Below, piece after piece: positions 1-10,904 of a stretch of 64,000 nt of DNA. The position numbers and the translations under genes were made by a program. The notes beneath the pieces are model-generated. The model saw nothing but the letters and a program-made list of their open reading frames with translations, did no database searches and was not told the origin of the DNA. Every line of letters begins with the position of its first letter. Position 1 is the first letter of the stretch. Source of the stretch: Chelativorans sp. ZYF759 (GTDB lineage: Bacteria > Pseudomonadota > Alphaproteobacteria > Rhizobiales > Rhizobiaceae). The DNA lies in assembly GCF_012911015.1 (NCBI RefSeq), contig NZ_WVVV01000011.1:1-64000 (forward strand), in the 5' to 3' direction.

Positions 1-93
1 CCGGCGCCCAGAGCCGCCCGCGAACCGGCCGAGCCGGTCGCAGGCCGCCCCGGCCCGCGCCGCTCCGGCCCCGAACCGCAACCGGCGGAGTAA
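1..93 (+). CDS. urtC: C-terminal end of the urea ABC transporter permease UrtC (partial)
   Basis: Frame 1 is open from the left edge to a TAA at 91-93 and encodes about 30 residues very rich in Pro, Ala, Arg and Glu. It ends 5 nt before the urtD start, which is where the second permease, UrtC, normally sits in urtABCDE. The visible residues are only a low-complexity cytoplasmic tail, so the identity rests on gene order. The transmembrane part lies outside the window. Confidence 0.55.
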   Translation, partial: PAPRAAREPAEPVAGRPGPRRSGPEPQPAE

Positions 94-98
94 GAGAC

Positions 99-845
99 AT
101 GCCACGCAAGGACACGCTCCTCTATCTCGACGGCGTCTCGGTCTCCTTCGACGGTTTCCGTGCCATCAACAACCTCTCGCTGGTGCTGCTGAAAGGCGAG
201 ATGCGCGCCATCATCGGGCCGAACGGCGCCGGCAAGACGACCATGATGGACATCATCACCGGCAAGACGCGGCCCGACACGGGCGAGGTCTATTTCGACG
301 GTACGATCGATCTCACCCAGCATGACGAGGCCGACATCGCCATCATGGGCATCGGGCGCAAGTTCCAGAAGCCGACCGTGTTCGAAAGCCACACGGTCGA
401 AGACAACATCCTGATGTCGCTGAAGGGCCCGCGCACCATCCTGCCGAACCTCTTTTGGAAGGAGACGACGGAGGCGCGGAGACGCATCGACGAGGTGCTG
501 CAGCGCATCCGGCTCGCCCACCGCCGCGCCGACCTCGCCGCCAATCTCAGCCACGGCCAGAAGCAGTGGCTGGAGATCGGCATGCTGCTCGCCCAGGACC
601 CGAAGCTGCTCCTGGTCGACGAACCGGTGGCCGGCATGACCGATGCCGAGACCGAGGAAACGGCGATCCTGCTCAAGGACATCGCACGCACGCACTCCGT
701 CATCGTCGTCGAGCACGACATGCATTTCGTGCGCGAGCTCGGCGTCAAGGTCACCTGCCTGCACGAAGGTTCGGTCCTGTCGGAAGGCTCGCTCGACCAT
801 GTCTCGAGCGACCAGCGCGTGATCGAAGTCTATCTGGGGAGATGA
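99..845 (+). CDS. urtD: Urea ABC transporter ATP-binding protein UrtD
   Basis: ATPase subunit of a branched-chain-amino-acid-type (HAAT) importer, 248 aa. Visible are Walker A GPNGAGKTT near residue 40, the signature LSHGQKQWLEIG near 149, Walker B LLLVDEP near 169 and the switch His in VVEHDMHF. The LSHGQKQWLEIGMLL stretch, and the short form lacking the usual LivG insert, fit UrtD. It follows the urtC tail by 5 nt and its stop overlaps the next start (ATGA). It should act at the cytoplasmic face with UrtE to power uptake of urea or short amides. Regulation probably lies upstream at urtA, outside the window. Confidence 0.9.
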   Translation: MPRKDTLLYLDGVSVSFDGFRAINNLSLVLLKGEMRAIIGPNGAGKTTMMDIITGKTRPDTGEVYFDGTIDLTQHDEADIAIMGIGRKFQKPTVFESHTVEDNILMSLKGPRTILPNLFWKETTEARRRIDEVLQRIRLAHRRADLAANLSHGQKQWLEIGMLLAQDPKLLLVDEPVAGMTDAETEETAILLKDIARTHSVIVVEHDMHFVRELGVKVTCLHEGSVLSEGSLDHVSSDQRVIEVYLGR

Positions 846-1909
846 GCTTGCGCAGCGTCAAGGCATCCGATCCCGATATCGGCCAGACTGCCTCGGAGAG
901 CGGACTGTACCGGGTTGTGGAGAATGATGTGCCGACAAGACGCAGCGTGCTGCTTGGACTTGGCGCGGCAGGCGGCGCGGTCGCGCTCGGCGCCGGCGGC
1001 GTCGCCAGCGCCTACTGGAACGACATCTCGCAGATCCGCCAGACCCTTGCCGCAAAGCCGAGCACGGTCATCGAGACACGCCACGGCGCGCTGGAATATG
1101 CGCAAGCCGGCGAGGGGCCGCCGGTCCTCATGATCCACGGCACTGGCGGCGGTTTCGACCAGGGGCTGCTGTTTGCCCACCGGCTGGTGGATGCCGGCTA
1201 CCGCGTCATCGCGCCGTCGCGCTTCGGCTATCTGCGCTCGGCCTTTCCCGACGATCCTTCTTCCGAGAACCAGGCGGATGCGCTGGTGGACCTGCTCGAT
1301 CATCTGGGCATCGAGCGGATTGCAATTGCCGGCGGGTCGGCAGGCGCGCTGCCGGCGATGGCCTTCGCCATCCGCCACCCCCACCGCACGTCCGCGCTGA
1401 TCCCCATCGTGCCGGCGGCTTACGCGCCGGGTCGGCCGCCGGCCCGCCCGTGGAGCGCGACGCAGACATGGGTCGCGGAAAACGTTTTGGCGTCCGACTT
1501 CCTGTTCTGGGCCGGCGTCACGGCCATGCGCGACACGATGATCCGCACGCTGCTTGCCACCGATCCGGCGCTGGTCGCCGCCGCCTCGCCCGCCGAACGG
1601 GACCGTGTTTCGGAAATCCTGCGCGGCATCCTGCCCGTCAGCGCGCGGGCGCGCGGGCTCCTGAACGACGCAAGGCTGGCCGGTAATCCCGCACCCATGG
1701 ACCTTGCCGCCATTACGGCGCCGACACTCGCCATCTCGCTCGAGGATGACGCCTTTCTCACCGCCGACGCGGCCCGCCACATCGCCGAGACCGTGCCCGG
1801 ATCGCGGCTGATCGTCTATCCGGATGGCGGCCATGTCTGGGCCGGGCGCGACGCACAGATGTTTTCCGCCATCGACACTTTCCTGCAAGAGATCGGGTAT
1901 TCGCGCTGA
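842..1909 (+). CDS. Alpha/beta-fold hydrolase with N-terminal signal or anchor, inside the urt operon
   Basis: A 355-aa alpha/beta hydrolase. The start at 842 is chosen because its ATG overlaps the urtD stop as ATGA. A twin-arginine stretch (TRRSVLLGLGAAGG, Arg33-Arg34) is followed by a hydrophobic Gly/Ala run, suggesting Tat export or a membrane anchor. The oxyanion segment HGTGGGFDQG, the nucleophile elbow GGSAGA (Ser166), an acid in the EDDAFL stretch and a late His in GGHVW form a complete-looking catalytic triad. Its own stop overlaps the urtE start by one base, so it is translated from the urt mRNA. Substrate unknown; an ester or amide is possible. It is not a standard member of urtABCDE. 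Confidence 0.8.
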   Translation: MSLRSVKASDPDIGQTASESGLYRVVENDVPTRRSVLLGLGAAGGAVALGAGGVASAYWNDISQIRQTLAAKPSTVIETRHGALEYAQAGEGPPVLMIHGTGGGFDQGLLFAHRLVDAGYRVIAPSRFGYLRSAFPDDPSSENQADALVDLLDHLGIERIAIAGGSAGALPAMAFAIRHPHRTSALIPIVPAAYAPGRPPARPWSATQTWVAENVLASDFLFWAGVTAMRDTMIRTLLATDPALVAAASPAERDRVSEILRGILPVSARARGLLNDARLAGNPAPMDLAAITAPTLAISLEDDAFLTADAARHIAETVPGSRLIVYPDGGHVWAGRDAQMFSAIDTFLQEIGYSR

Positions 1910-2604
1910 TGCTGACCATCGACAATGTGCGACTTCACTACGGTGCCGCCGAGGCGCTTCGCGGCGTCTCGATGACGGCCGCTTCGGGCAAGATCACCTG
2001 CGTGCTGGGGCGCAACGGCGTCGGCAAGACCAGCCTGATGCGGGCCATAGTCGGCCACCACAAGCTTTCATCCGGTTCGATTTCCTTAGAGGGGAAAACG
2101 CTCGACCGTAGCGCGCCGTCAGAGCGCGCGCGGTCGGGCATCGCTTTTGTGCCGCAGGGGCGCGAGATCTTTCCGCTGCTCACCGTGCGCGAGAACCTGG
2201 AAACCGGCTATGCCGGCCTCAAGCGCGCCGATCGCAACGTGCCCGACCATGTCTTCGAGCTCTTTCCGGTGCTCAAGGACATGCTGGGCAGGCGCGGCGG
2301 CGATCTGTCGGGCGGCCAGCAGCAGCAACTCGCCATCGGCCGGGCGCTGGTCATGCGGCCGAAGCTGCTGGTCCTCGACGAGCCGACGGAAGGCATCCAG
2401 CCTTCCATCATCAAGGATATCGGCCGCGCCATCCGCTTCCTGCGCGACCAGGCCGGCATCGCCGTGTTGCTTGTCGAACAATATCTCGATTTCTGCCGGG
2501 AACTCGCCGACGAGGTGCATATCATGGAGCGCGGCCGCATCGTGCATTCCGGGCCGGCCGAAAGCCTCGACCGGCCGGAAGTCAGGGCGCACCTGACCGT
2601 GTGA
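1909..2604 (+). CDS. urtE: Urea ABC transporter ATP-binding protein UrtE
   Basis: Second ATPase of the urea importer, 231 aa, LivF-like. Walker A GRNGVGKTS near residue 37, the Q-loop followed by FVPQGREIFPLLTV, signature LSGGQQQQLAIGRAL and Walker B LLVLDEPTEGIQPS are all present. The EGIQPS sequence after Walker B is typical of UrtE. It starts one base inside the hydrolase stop (TGATG). It ends 6 nt before the convergent ridA stop, which marks the end of the operon. Confidence 0.92.
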   Translation: MLTIDNVRLHYGAAEALRGVSMTAASGKITCVLGRNGVGKTSLMRAIVGHHKLSSGSISLEGKTLDRSAPSERARSGIAFVPQGREIFPLLTVRENLETGYAGLKRADRNVPDHVFELFPVLKDMLGRRGGDLSGGQQQQLAIGRALVMRPKLLVLDEPTEGIQPSIIKDIGRAIRFLRDQAGIAVLLVEQYLDFCRELADEVHIMERGRIVHSGPAESLDRPEVRAHLTV

Positions 2605-2610
2605 GGGCGC

Positions 2611-2958
2611 TCAGCGCGCCGCCGTCACCATGATCTCGACCAGGATCTTCGGATCGGCGAGCTTGGCCTCGACGGTGGCCCGCACCGGCAGGTTGTCCTT
2701 GTCGGACCATTCCGACCAGGCCGCGTTGAAGGCGGAAAAGTCGTTGATGTCCTTGAGCCAGACATTGGCGGTCAGAAGCTTCGACTTGTCGGTGCCGGCC
2801 TTGGCCAGATAGCTGTCGATCTCGGCCAGGATCTGGCGCGTCTGGCCCCCAACGTCGGCCGAGAGGTCGCTGGCGACATAGCCTGCCGTGTAGGCGGTGG
2901 TGTCGGTGACGACCAGCTTGGAGAAATTGGGCCCCTGGTCGAAGCGCTGAATGCTCAT
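2611..2958 (-). CDS. RidA family protein (enamine/imine deaminase)
   Basis: A 115-aa RidA/YjgF/UK114-family protein. The ATG at 2958 follows a purine-rich AGAAGGAAAGAC; the frame is open further upstream but shows no homology there. The conserved NVWLKDINDFSAFNAAWSEW segment and RATVEAKL (the family Arg near 93 that binds the carboxylate) are visible. RidA proteins hydrolyse reactive 2-aminoacrylate and related imines formed by PLP enzymes. It stands alone, convergent with urtE. Which paralogue it is (RidA proper or an Rid subfamily) cannot be told from sequence alone. Confidence 0.85.
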   Translation of the reverse strand: MSIQRFDQGPNFSKLVVTDTTAYTAGYVASDLSADVGGQTRQILAEIDSYLAKAGTDKSKLLTANVWLKDINDFSAFNAAWSEWSDKDNLPVRATVEAKLADPKILVEIMVTAAR

Positions 2959-3043
2959 CTGTCTTTCCTTCTGACTGTTCCGTTCCCGTTGCCGGGCGCG
3001 CGCCACGCTATTGGCTGCGCCGTCGGGTGGCAATGCGGCGACC

Positions 3044-4453
3044 TCATTTGACCGATGGCGGGTCCTCGGGACGTGGGCGCACCACATGGCCCGAAACGCC
3101 CTGGCCGGCCGTCGCCGCAAGCGCGAGGAAAGGCACCACGGAAATGGCTGTGATGAAGCCGACGGTGAAGAACGCCCAGGAAAAGGCCGAAAGCCCCAAC
3201 GTCTCGCCCGTGAAGACGCCATGCGCCTCGAGCAGAAGGCCCGCCACGGCGACACCGATGGCCACCGAAATCTGCTGCGTGACCGCCGACAGGGCCGTCG
3301 TCTGGCTGGCGTCGCGATGATCGATCTCGGCGAAGACAAGCGCATTGGCGGAGGTGAAGAAGAGCGAGCGCATGAGGCCCGAGCCCACCAGCACGACGAG
3401 GATCACCGCATAGGGCGTGTCAGGCGCGAAGAAGCCGTGGAACCCGATGAGCAGCGCCGACATCAGCGTGGTGACCACGAGCACGCTGCGGAAGCCGGCA
3501 AGGCGCAAGGTACGCTGCGCCAGGAACTTCATCCCGATGGCGCCGAAAGCGCTGACGAAGGTGAGCATGCCCGACTGGAAGGGGGACAGACCGAACCCGA
3601 TCTGGAACATCAGCGGCAAAAGGAAGGGCACCGCGCCCGAGCCGATGCGAAACAGCGCATTGCCAAGGATCGCGACCTTCAGCACCGGATTGGCCAGCAG
3701 CCTGAGATCGAGCAGCGGGGCAGCGGCCCGGCGGGCATGGCGCAGATAGGCGATTGCCGCCACGATGCCGATCAGGAGCGTCGCCCCGCCGACTGCCGGC
3801 GGCAGCGCGGGCATCGACACGACGGAGAGGCCGAACACCACGCCCGATGCCGCAAGCGCGGCCAGCACGAAACCCTTGCTATCGATGCGCCCGGGTGGCG
3901 GGCTTTCGATCTCGGGCAGCACCCTTCCGGCCAGCCAGATGCCTGCAAGCCCGATCGGCACGTTGATGAGGAAGATCCAGTGCCAGGAGATGAAGGTGGT
4001 GATGAAGCCGCCGACGGGCGGGCCGACGAGCGGTCCGATCAGCGCAGGCACGGTCAGCCAGGCCATGGCGCCGACAAGATCGTTCTTGGCTGTTGCCCTG
4101 ACCAGCACGAGGCGCGCGACCGGCACCATCATCGCCCCGCCCATGCCCTGCACGAAGCGCGACAGCACGAATTCCAGCAGGCTGTTCGACATGGCGCAGA
4201 AGATCGAGCCGACCACGAACACGCCCAGCGCGAAGCGGAACACGCGCTTGGCGCCGAAGCGGTCGGCCATCCAGCCCGAGACGGGGATGAAGATGGCCAG
4301 CGCCACGAAATAGGTGGTCAGCGCCAGCTTGAGCGTGATCGGGCTCGTGCCGATATCCGCCGCGATCGCCGGTAGCGCGGTCGAGATGACGGTCGCGTCC
4401 ATGTTCTCCATGAACAGCGCCACCGCCAGGATGAGCGGCATGGTGCGGTTCAA
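3044..4453 (-). CDS. MFS transporter, DHA2-type multidrug exporter
   Basis: A proton-driven drug exporter of the major facilitator superfamily with about 14 predicted membrane segments. TM1 reads ILAVALFMENMDATVIST; the motif-A loop GWMADRFGAKRVF follows TM2 and the antiporter motif lies in the TM5 region (VGPPVGGFI). The N terminus is uncertain. The frame is open to a TTG at 4513, but homologues start just before TM1, so the TTG at 4453 (LNRTMPLIL) or the ATG at 4441 is more likely. No clear ribosome binding site precedes any of them. It diverges from the metallo-hydrolase gene at 4666. The substrate is not predictable. Confidence 0.85.
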   Translation of the reverse strand: MNRTMPLILAVALFMENMDATVISTALPAIAADIGTSPITLKLALTTYFVALAIFIPVSGWMADRFGAKRVFRFALGVFVVGSIFCAMSNSLLEFVLSRFVQGMGGAMMVPVARLVLVRATAKNDLVGAMAWLTVPALIGPLVGPPVGGFITTFISWHWIFLINVPIGLAGIWLAGRVLPEIESPPPGRIDSKGFVLAALAASGVVFGLSVVSMPALPPAVGGATLLIGIVAAIAYLRHARRAAAPLLDLRLLANPVLKVAILGNALFRIGSGAVPFLLPLMFQIGFGLSPFQSGMLTFVSAFGAIGMKFLAQRTLRLAGFRSVLVVTTLMSALLIGFHGFFAPDTPYAVILVVLVGSGLMRSLFFTSANALVFAEIDHRDASQTTALSAVTQQISVAIGVAVAGLLLEAHGVFTGETLGLSAFSWAFFTVGFITAISVVPFLALAATAGQGVSGHVVRPRPEDPPSVK

Positions 4454-4665
4454 GGGACGTGTCGGTTCGTGTCGGAGAGGCGGAACATTCGGGAGGCTGA
4501 CATGGGCGCCCAACTAGCATGCTGCTTCAACCGGCTCAATCTGCCACGCGCGGCTAAGCTTCCCTCGCCTTGCGTCACCTTCGCGTGAAGGCCTTGCCGC
4601 GGGCGGCGGTCGCGCCAGTTGGGGTTGCACGGGAATTCACACCTCGTCAGAAGGGAGACTTGCAG

Positions 4666-5646
4666 ATGGGCCTCACGACGAGCCGCCGCACGGCGCTGAA
4701 ACTGGGAGCCGCCTCGCTGGCGGCAATGGGAGTACCGCAGATCATGACACGTGCCGCCCATGCCGAGACAGCCGACGCGGCCGATCTTTACGCGGGCATC
4801 CGCACCTTCCGGGTCGGCCAGTTCGAGGTGACTGCCATTCGCGATGGCGGGCGCGCCATGGAAGGCCCGCATCCGATCTTCGGCGAAAACCAGGATGCCG
4901 AGGCGGTGGCCGAACTGCTGGAGGAGAACTTCCTGCCGGCGGATCGTTTCGTCAACGGCTTCACCCCGGTTCTTGTCAATACCGGCAGCGAGCGCGTGCT
5001 TTTCGATACGGGGCTGGGCGCCGGCGCGCGGCAGGGCGGTCTCGGCCAGTTGCGCGCGCGGCTGGAGGCGGCAGGCCACGCCCCCGACGCGATCGACGTC
5101 GTCGTGCTCACCCATTTCCACGGCGATCATATTGGCGGGCTGATGGAAGAAGGCGGGCCGGCCTTCCCGAACGCGCGCTATGTGGCCGGCCAGGCTGAAT
5201 ACGATTTCTGGACCCATGAGGACCGCCTGTCGGGTCCAACGGAGAATTCGGCCCGCGCCGTCCAGGCCAATGTGGTGCCTTTTGCCGACAACATGATGTT
5301 CCTGGCCGAGGGCGACGAGGCGGTGGCGGGCATCACCGCCTTGGAGGCTTTCGGCCATTCGCCGGGCCACATGATCTATCACCTCGAATCGGAAGGCGAA
5401 CGGCTGCTTCTGACGGCCGACACGGCCAACCACTACATCGCCTCGCTGCGCCGCCCCGACTGGCATGTGCGCTTCGACATGGACAAGGAAGCGGCGGCTG
5501 CCACGCGTCGCCGCGTCTTCGACATGGTGGCCGCCGAGCGCATCCCCTTCCTCGGCTACCACATGCCTTTTCCCGGCGTCGGCTTCATCGAGACGCTAGA
5601 CGAGGGCTATCGCTACGTGCCGGCGAGCTACCAGTTCGAACTGTAG
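4666..5646 (+). CDS. Tat-exported MBL-fold metallo-hydrolase
   Basis: A 326-aa metallo-beta-lactamase-fold hydrolase. The ATG at 4666 has AAGGGAGACTTGCAG just upstream. Residues 1-33 form a twin-arginine signal (SRRTALKLGAASLAAMG, AHA cleavage region), so it should fold in the cytoplasm and be exported. The metal motif THFHGDHIGG (HxHxDH) gives both zinc sites, with further ligands at GHSPGHM, TADT and GYHMPF. It resembles the quorum-lactonase / N-acyl hydrolase-like group seen next to transporters, but substrate cannot be assigned. It diverges from the MFS exporter and may be co-regulated with it. Confidence 0.85.
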   Translation: MGLTTSRRTALKLGAASLAAMGVPQIMTRAAHAETADAADLYAGIRTFRVGQFEVTAIRDGGRAMEGPHPIFGENQDAEAVAELLEENFLPADRFVNGFTPVLVNTGSERVLFDTGLGAGARQGGLGQLRARLEAAGHAPDAIDVVVLTHFHGDHIGGLMEEGGPAFPNARYVAGQAEYDFWTHEDRLSGPTENSARAVQANVVPFADNMMFLAEGDEAVAGITALEAFGHSPGHMIYHLESEGERLLLTADTANHYIASLRRPDWHVRFDMDKEAAAATRRRVFDMVAAERIPFLGYHMPFPGVGFIETLDEGYRYVPASYQFEL

Positions 5647-5658
5647 CCGCCGGGCAGG

Positions 5659-5886
5659 CTATCGCTCGCCGCCGCCAGTGTCGTCCGGCCGATCGGCCTC
5701 GCCCTGCCGCCCCGGGGCGAGGAAGAAGCTCCAGAACGCATAGCCCGCCATGACGAGGAAGATCACGGCCCAGACATGCTGCTCGTTGATCCACTCGAAG
5801 ACGCCCCACCCGCCCGCGACCACGACAATGAGCACGCGCACCCAGAGCGGGCGCAGCCAGTCATGGTTCATGTCGAAGAGTTTCAT
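5659..5886 (-). CDS. Small two-TM membrane protein (DUF3329-like)
   Basis: A 75-aa protein with two hydrophobic helices (VRVLIVVVAGGWGVFEW and WAVIFLVMAGYAFWSFFL) and a charged Arg/Asp-rich tail. The ATG at 5886 is preferred over a GTG at 5904 because GAGGGAAAGGGACGCG lies directly before it. The pattern of an N-terminal DMNHDWLRPLWVR followed by a GWGVFEW helix resembles short rhizobial proteins annotated DUF3329. I recall this family only by pattern. Function unknown; it sits between two unrelated genes. Confidence 0.6.
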   Translation of the reverse strand: MKLFDMNHDWLRPLWVRVLIVVVAGGWGVFEWINEQHVWAVIFLVMAGYAFWSFFLAPGRQGEADRPDDTGGGER

Positions 5887-5953
5887 CGCGTCCCTTTCCC
5901 TCACTGGCCAACCGACCTCGCCATGCGATAGTGGAAGCCGGGAGGGGCCGCAA

Positions 5954-6586
5954 ATGGAACAGCTCGTATTTCTCGATTATGCCGGCGTGGCCGTGTTCGC
6001 CGCGACCGGCGCGCTGGCGGCCTCGCGCAAGCAGCTCGACGCCATCGGATTCGCGTTCATGGCGGGAATCACCGGGATCGGAGGCGGGACACTGCGCGAC
6101 CTGATCCTCGGCGTGCCGGTCTTCTGGATCGAGAACCACGACTATATCCTGGTCTGTGCCGGCGTCGCGCTGCTGGTCTACTTCACCGCGCATCTGGTCG
6201 AGTCCCGCTACAGGCTGCTGCTGTGGCTCGATGCGACGGGGCTCGCCGCCTATTCGGCCTTCGGCGCCTATAAGGGCCTGCTTGTGACCGGCTCGCCCCT
6301 GGTCGCGATGGTGACCGGAATCCTGACCGCGACCTTCGGCGGCATCCTGCGCGACGTGCTCTCTGGCGAGCCCTCCGTGCTGCTGCGGCCGGAAATCTAC
6401 GTGACCGCCGCGCTGGCAGGCGCAGCGGCCTTCACGGCGGCCGATCTCGCCGGCCTGCCGCTTCTGGCCGCCGCGGCTATCGCCTTTGCCAGCGCCTTCG
6501 CGGTCAGGGCCGGTGCGCTGCGTTTCGGGTGGCGGCTGCCGCGTTACCGCAGCCGCCCCGGACGCCGGCCCGACGAGATCGACTGA
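5954..6586 (+). CDS. Trimeric intracellular cation (TRIC) channel family protein, UPF0126
   Basis: A 210-aa integral membrane protein with about seven helices arising from an internal repeat. The signature GIGGGTLRDLILGVPVFW is echoed in the second half as ATFGGILRDVLSGEPSVL. Prokaryotic TRIC homologues are homotrimeric cation channels, and YicG-type members have also been linked to glycine transport. The ATG at 5954 has GGGAGGGGCCGCAA before it. The C terminus is a basic Arg/Pro tail. Monocistronic; its stop lies 3 nt from the convergent adenosine kinase stop. Confidence 0.85.
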   Translation: MEQLVFLDYAGVAVFAATGALAASRKQLDAIGFAFMAGITGIGGGTLRDLILGVPVFWIENHDYILVCAGVALLVYFTAHLVESRYRLLLWLDATGLAAYSAFGAYKGLLVTGSPLVAMVTGILTATFGGILRDVLSGEPSVLLRPEIYVTAALAGAAAFTAADLAGLPLLAAAAIAFASAFAVRAGALRFGWRLPRYRSRPGRRPDEID

Positions 6587-6589
6587 GGT

Positions 6590-7582
6590 TCAGCCGAGCC
6601 CGTGCTGCTGCGCCTTCTCCTTGAGGCTGTGCTGCGGGCGGGGACCGATCTGCTGGATGATCAGCCCGGCCGCCAGGCTGCCGAGCGCGCCGCAATCGGC
6701 CAGCGGCCGCCCCTTGGTATAGCCGTGCAGGAAACCCGCGGCATAGAGATCGCCGGCACCCGTCGTGTCGACCAGCTCGCCAATCTCCAGCGGCTCGATC
6801 TGGATGGTCTCCTGCCCGCGAACCAGGACGGAGCCCTTCTCGGACCGCGTCACGATGCCGAGGCGGCAATCCTTGCGGAACGCGTCGAGCCCGGCCTCGA
6901 AGGAGGCGGTCTGGTAGAGCGACTTCATCTCGCTCTCGTTGGAAAAGACGATGTCGACGGTGCGCGAGCGCATCAGTTCGAGAAATTCCTCGCGGTAGCG
7001 GTCGACGCAGAAGGGGTCAGACAGCGTCATCGCCACCTCGCGATCCGCGGCATGGGCCTGATCGGCCGCGATGCGGATCGCCTCCTTGGCGCGCGGGGGA
7101 TCCCACAGATAGCCCTCGAAATAGGTGACGCGGGCGCCCTTGGTCTTGTCTTCCTCGACATCCTCCGGGCCGAGTTCCACGCAGGCGCCGAGATAGGTGT
7201 TCATCGAGCGCTCGCCGTCCGGGGTCACGAAGATCATCGAGCGCGCGGTCGGCGGATCCTGGGTGAGGGGCTTCGTGTCGAAGGCCACGCCCTGGGCGCG
7301 GATGTCATGGGCGTAGATGTCGCCGAGACTGTCATTTGCGACCTTGCCGAAGAATGCCGCCTTGCCGCCGAAGCTGGCGACGCCCGCCGCCGTGTTGCCC
7401 GCGCTGCCGCCGGAGGTCTCGATGGCCGGCCCCATGCGGTCATAGAGCAGCTTTGCGCGATCGGCGTCGATCAGGTTCATCGCTCCCTTGATGATGTGGT
7501 TGTCGACGAGGAAGTCGTCGTCACAGCGGGCGATGATGTCGACGATGGCATTGCCGACGCACAGAACGTCGTAATCGGTCAT
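6590..7582 (-). CDS. Adenosine kinase, PfkB family
   Basis: A 330-aa ribokinase-family sugar/nucleoside kinase. The N-terminal GNAIVDIIA and GGSAGNTAAGVASFGGKAAFFGKV segments bind the ribose moiety, and the C-terminal DTTGAGDLYAAGFL carries the anion hole and catalytic Asp. The lid features (ETSGGSAGNT, TPDGERSMNTYLGA) match the alphaproteobacterial adenosine kinase group, which converts adenosine to AMP for purine salvage. The ATG at 7582 follows a purine-rich AGAAAACC. It diverges from the GNAT gene across about 140 bp. Another nucleoside or sugar substrate is possible. Confidence 0.82.
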   Translation of the reverse strand: MTDYDVLCVGNAIVDIIARCDDDFLVDNHIIKGAMNLIDADRAKLLYDRMGPAIETSGGSAGNTAAGVASFGGKAAFFGKVANDSLGDIYAHDIRAQGVAFDTKPLTQDPPTARSMIFVTPDGERSMNTYLGACVELGPEDVEEDKTKGARVTYFEGYLWDPPRAKEAIRIAADQAHAADREVAMTLSDPFCVDRYREEFLELMRSRTVDIVFSNESEMKSLYQTASFEAGLDAFRKDCRLGIVTRSEKGSVLVRGQETIQIEPLEIGELVDTTGAGDLYAAGFLHGYTKGRPLADCGALGSLAAGLIIQQIGPRPQHSLKEKAQQHGLG

Positions 7583-7723
7583 GGTTTTCTCCAATTGGGC
7601 CCGACCGGACGGCCGGGCTTTCTGGGTGCGGGCATGGTTTATCGCCTGGGCCGGGAGATTGAAAGGGTGGGGCGCGAGACGCCGGCCATTGCATGAAGGG
7701 GACGGCCAAGGCAGAACACGCTC

Positions 7724-8206
7724 ATGCTTATCCGCCCTGTCCAAGCCGGCGACCACGACGCCATTTGGTCCATTATCGGTCCGACCATCCGGGCCGGGGA
7801 GACCTATACGCTCGATCGCGACCTGTCGCGCGATGCGGCGCTCTCCTATTGGCTGGGATCGGACAAGGAGACCTTCGTTGCCGAAGTGGAAGGGCGCATT
7901 CTGGGCACCTACTATCTGCGCGCCAATCAGGGCGGCGGCGGCCGGCATGTGTGCAATTGCGGCTACATGACCGCGCCGGAAGCCGCCGGCCGCGGGGTGG
8001 CCCGCGCCATGCACGACCACTCGCTGGCGCGCGCGCGCCAGCGCGGTTTCCGCGCCATGCAGTTCAATTTCGTCGTGTCGACGAATGAACGCGCGGTCAG
8101 GCTCTGGCAGTCGCTCGGCTTTGAGACCGTGGGCCGGCTGCCGCGCGCCTTCGACCATCCCGTCGAAGGCATGGTCGACGCGCTGGTGATGTATCGGGAT
8201 CTCTAG
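7724..8206 (+). CDS. GNAT-family N-acetyltransferase
   Basis: A 160-aa acetyltransferase. Motif A, the acetyl-CoA pyrophosphate loop, reads APEAAGRGVARAMHDHSL, and the C-terminal STNERAVRLWQSLGF is the typical motif B region (N..A..LW..LGF). The N-terminal strand LIRPVQAGDHDAIW is canonical. Substrate unknown; relatives acetylate amino acids, antibiotics or protein N termini. It starts downstream of the divergent adenosine kinase and ends shortly before gyrB, with a hairpin between. Confidence 0.85.
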   Translation: MLIRPVQAGDHDAIWSIIGPTIRAGETYTLDRDLSRDAALSYWLGSDKETFVAEVEGRILGTYYLRANQGGGGRHVCNCGYMTAPEAAGRGVARAMHDHSLARARQRGFRAMQFNFVVSTNERAVRLWQSLGFETVGRLPRAFDHPVEGMVDALVMYRDL

Positions 8207-8237
8207 ACGTGCCGGACGGCGGGGCCGGCCGGCACGT
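8207..8237. terminator. Bidirectional hairpin between GNAT and gyrB
   Basis: A perfect 9-bp inverted repeat (ACGTGCCGG / CCGGCACGT) with a 13-nt GC-rich loop lies between the convergent stops. There is no U-tract on either strand, so it may stall or protect 3' ends rather than act as a classical intrinsic terminator. Confidence 0.45.
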
Positions 8238-8242
8238 GCGCG

Positions 8243-10753
<2,511 letters not shown>

Positions 10754-10766
10754 TTAAGACAGGACA

Positions 10767-10795
10767 GATATAGGCATTTCAGCCTGAAATTCCAA
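10767..10795 (-). promoter_or_regulatory. Probable gyrB promoter with inverted repeat in the spacer
   Basis: On the minus strand TTGGAA, a 17-bp spacer and TATATC lie about 77 nt upstream of the gyrB ATG. The spacer holds a 6-bp inverted repeat (ATTTCA-N3-TGAAAT, 10776-10790). The rest of the 214-bp gap between gyrB and the P450 gene shows nothing else I can name. Confidence 0.5.
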
Positions 10796-10904
10796 GGTTT
10801 CCGGCGGTTTTTGGACAGGTTTGGAGCCCGAAACGGGATCGTGGTGCCCGCCATGGCGCATTGTTCATTTGCCGCCGGCACTGGGGGTCCCTATCTCAAT
10901 CCTC

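Noticed and set aside
3011-4375. A 454-codon frame opposite the MFS exporter
   Set aside because: Composition is His/Arg/Glu/Ala repeats of a typical antisense frame; the MFS reading has clear TM and motif evidence.
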